Assembly (NCBI GenBank): GCA_004793585.1
Contig: SRZB01000018.1
Span: 1-64,000 of the forward strand
Reading direction: 5' to 3'
Origin: Hominisplanchenecus murintestinalis
GTDB lineage: Bacteria; Bacillota; Clostridia; Lachnospirales; Lachnospiraceae
Length of the DNA: 64,000 nt
Part shown: in pieces, positions 62,568 through 64,000 of the stretch
How the letters are laid out: every line of letters begins with the position of its first letter
Numbering within the stretch: the stretch's first letter is position 1
Translations under genes and position numbers: made by a program
Notes under the pieces: model-generated
The model's database searches: none
Seen by the model: only the letters and a program-made list of their open reading frames with translations
What the model was told of the DNA's origin: nothing

Positions 62568-63607
62568 TCTTCCATCCCCTCCTGTTCCGGCTCCCCGTCC
62601 GGATCATCGTCCTCCGGGTAATCATCATAAGCGGCGGCATCCATATCCATTCCTGCCTCCACTGCCATATCCTGTCCGTCCGAATCCTCATTGACTTCCG
62701 CCTCATCTTCATCCTCCAGAAGTTCATCCAAATCCTCGGCATCATCCAGGTCGTGCTTCGGCTTATATATCTTGAAATAATATCCGGCTCCGCCCACTGC
62801 CAGGGCCGCAAGCAGGACGAAAATAAAAGCGCCGCCGCTTCCCTTCTTTGTTTCCTCTTTCGCGGGTTCCTCTGTCTCAGGCGGTGCCTGCTCCTTTCCG
62901 GTGCAGGCCGACAGGTCATTTTTGCACACCGGACAGGAAGTGTTTACCATGCCTGCCTCACATTTGTCCGTGCAGGTGCAGACAGCCACTTCCGGCACAA
63001 CGCTCTCGCTCTCCGCCCCGCTCTTTTCCCCTTTTTCTGCAAGGGCCATCAGGTCATCCTCCGTAACGGCATTTAAGAAATACACGTTTTCAGAATCCCT
63101 CTGGTTGTCGATCACAAGGTAAAATACATTTTCCTCCGGCGTGATGAAGGTATAAAACTCCTTGCCGTCCCCATCGGTGGCATTGTCCAGTACGGAAGCC
63201 TGCCCCGCAGGGGTAAAAGGGTTCGGCTCTGCGGAATTTTCCGCTTCCGTATCTGCCGTACCCTCATAATGAGGGTTCTTTACCTCTACCACCTCCGACT
63301 GGTTCCCTGCAAAATCAATGGCATAAACACCCACCGTTTCTGTTTCCGTCCCGGCATAATCCTCAAATTCCACGTCTATCGCATGATCCACGCGGTAGTT
63401 GATACGCTTCGTGCCGATATACACCGCATCCACGCCGGAATCCTCATCGTCTGCTTCAATATGGAGCGTATCCCCTGACAGTTCCGCGCTGATGGACGGC
63501 GGCGTGGTGTCGCCGCCCCCTTTTGCGTATGCCGTCACAGGCGTAAAAAATGCGCCTATGCAAAGCACAAGCGCCGGTAATGTGTACCATATGCTATTCT
63601 TCTTCAT
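62564..63607 (-). CDS. DUF4366 (CD1107-family) membrane protein
   Basis: 347 aa. Signal peptide (1-28, ending AYA), an extracellular beta-rich domain with PSISAELSGDTLHIEADDED, a low-complexity region, FYLVIDNQRDSENVYFLNAV, a Cys-rich patch (CTCTDKCEAG, CPVC) and a TM segment at about 253-274, then an acidic intracellular tail. This is a conserved ICE mating-apparatus protein of unknown molecular role. Starts 14 bp inside the DUF4315 gene. Confidence 0.88.
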   Translation of the reverse strand: MKKNSIWYTLPALVLCIGAFFTPVTAYAKGGGDTTPPSISAELSGDTLHIEADDEDSGVDAVYIGTKRINYRVDHAIDVEFEDYAGTETETVGVYAIDFAGNQSEVVEVKNPHYEGTADTEAENSAEPNPFTPAGQASVLDNATDGDGKEFYTFITPEENVFYLVIDNQRDSENVYFLNAVTEDDLMALAEKGEKSGAESESVVPEVAVCTCTDKCEAGMVNTSCPVCKNDLSACTGKEQAPPETEEPAKEETKKGSGGAFIFVLLAALAVGGAGYYFKIYKPKHDLDDAEDLDELLEDEDEAEVNEDSDGQDMAVEAGMDMDAAAYDDYPEDDDPDGEPEQEGMEE

Positions 63608-63845
63608 TTTGATCTGTTTCCTCCTTCTGGGTCAGTTTGTTTTGGGGCAGTTCCTTCATGGACTGGATCATCCCCAGGATTTTTTGCAGTTCCTCCGGCG
63701 AGGCGGTGACACTCCGCACGGCCTGTACGATTTCCAGGTTTTCCTGTTCCGTAATCTGGCGCTCGATATCCTTTATGCGCGCCTGCCACTCCGCCGCTTT
63801 CTGCTTTGCTTTTTCCAGTTCTGTCTTTAATCTGTCAAGTTTCAT
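63594..63845 (-). CDS. DUF4315 family protein
   Basis: 83 aa from ATG 63845 (GGAGGG at 12 bp). Two-helix coiled coil: MKLDRLKTELEKAKQKAAEW, then IERQITEQENLEIVQAV and a C-terminal acidic tail. This short protein is conserved between the NlpC/P60 and DUF4366 genes in the ICE family. The function is unknown. Overlaps DUF4366 by 14 bp. Confidence 0.85.
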   Translation of the reverse strand: MKLDRLKTELEKAKQKAAEWQARIKDIERQITEQENLEIVQAVRSVTASPEELQKILGMIQSMKELPQNKLTQKEETDQNEEE

Positions 63846-63865
63846 TTCGGTGCAATTCCCTCCTT

Positions 63866-64000
63866 TTATGGCAGCCTGCCGCCGCTGTAGAATTTTGCGG
63901 ACCAATAGCTTGTGTTGATATTGGCGTAGGAGATTGGGTCGCCGCAGTGTATCATTTTCCCGTCCCCTATATAAATCCCCACATGGGTGACGGGGTTTGC
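63866..64000 (-). CDS. NlpC/P60 cell-wall hydrolase, C-terminal end (partial)
   Basis: The last 44 residues of a protein that continues beyond the window. It has NPVTHVGIYIGDGKMIHCGD, including the conserved His of NlpC/P60, and ends SYWSAKFYSGGRLP. In CD1108-type ICE proteins this domain follows a lysozyme-like domain and opens the peptidoglycan for conjugation. Confidence 0.85.
   Translation of the reverse strand, partial: ANPVTHVGIYIGDGKMIHCGDPISYANINTSYWSAKFYSGGRLP

Overview
The window is a stack of mobile DNA from a Gram-positive gut anaerobe. The best fit is a Clostridia (Lachnospiraceae-like) host. The evidence is strong AGGAGG-type ribosome binding sites, a siphovirus prophage with serine integrases, and a Tn1549/CD1107-type integrative conjugative element (ICE). 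No rRNA, tRNA or core housekeeping gene is visible, so genus is not decidable.

Layout. (1) About 1-20870, plus strand: the right part of a prophage. It holds portal, ClpP-like protease, HK97 capsid, head-tail connectors, major tail protein, tail-assembly chaperone with a programmed -1 frameshift, tape measure, Dit, Tal, three tip/fibre proteins, holin and amidase endolysin. A coupled integration module follows: two full serine recombinases with a catalytic-domain-less recombinase protein between them. (2) About 20873-22704, minus strand, visibly A+T-rich: a two-gene islet. I read it as an RnlA/RnlB RNase toxin-antitoxin pair in which the toxin is fused to a complete viroplasmin-RNase HI module. 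(3) 22981-24057, minus: the C-terminal two thirds of another serine recombinase, cut off where the ICE starts. (4) About 24058 to the window end: the ICE, mostly minus strand. It has three overlapping serine recombinases and a palindromic operator in their promoter. Next come small ICE proteins, an ECF-like sigma factor, and a regulatory/surface cluster. That cluster contains a 1718-aa Cys/His-rich surface protein, two atypical receivers, a TGTC microsatellite, an attenuator, and a divergent LytTR regulator with an AgrC-like kinase. The transfer and maintenance genes follow: relaxase, DUF3991/TOPRIM primase-like protein, MobC, and a giant methylase-helicase (about 3489 aa after splicing) interrupted by a 2.75-kb group II intron and containing a nested tnpV gene. 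After these lie a Spo0A-C-like small protein, an Xre repressor, topoisomerase III, a SpaA-type sortase substrate and its sortase, DUF4366, DUF4315, and the C-terminus of an NlpC/P60 cell-wall hydrolase at the edge.

How it works together. The prophage part is a normal late operon. The ICE part carries regulation, DNA processing, mating-surface proteins and cell-wall hydrolysis in transcription units separated by recognisable terminators. The most notable item is the RNase HI-RnlA fusion beside RnlB. In E. coli, RNase HI is a separate protein reported to stimulate RnlA, so the fusion would physically join a toxin and its activator.

Limits: family calls rest on motif recognition by eye. No alignment, HMM or structure search was run.
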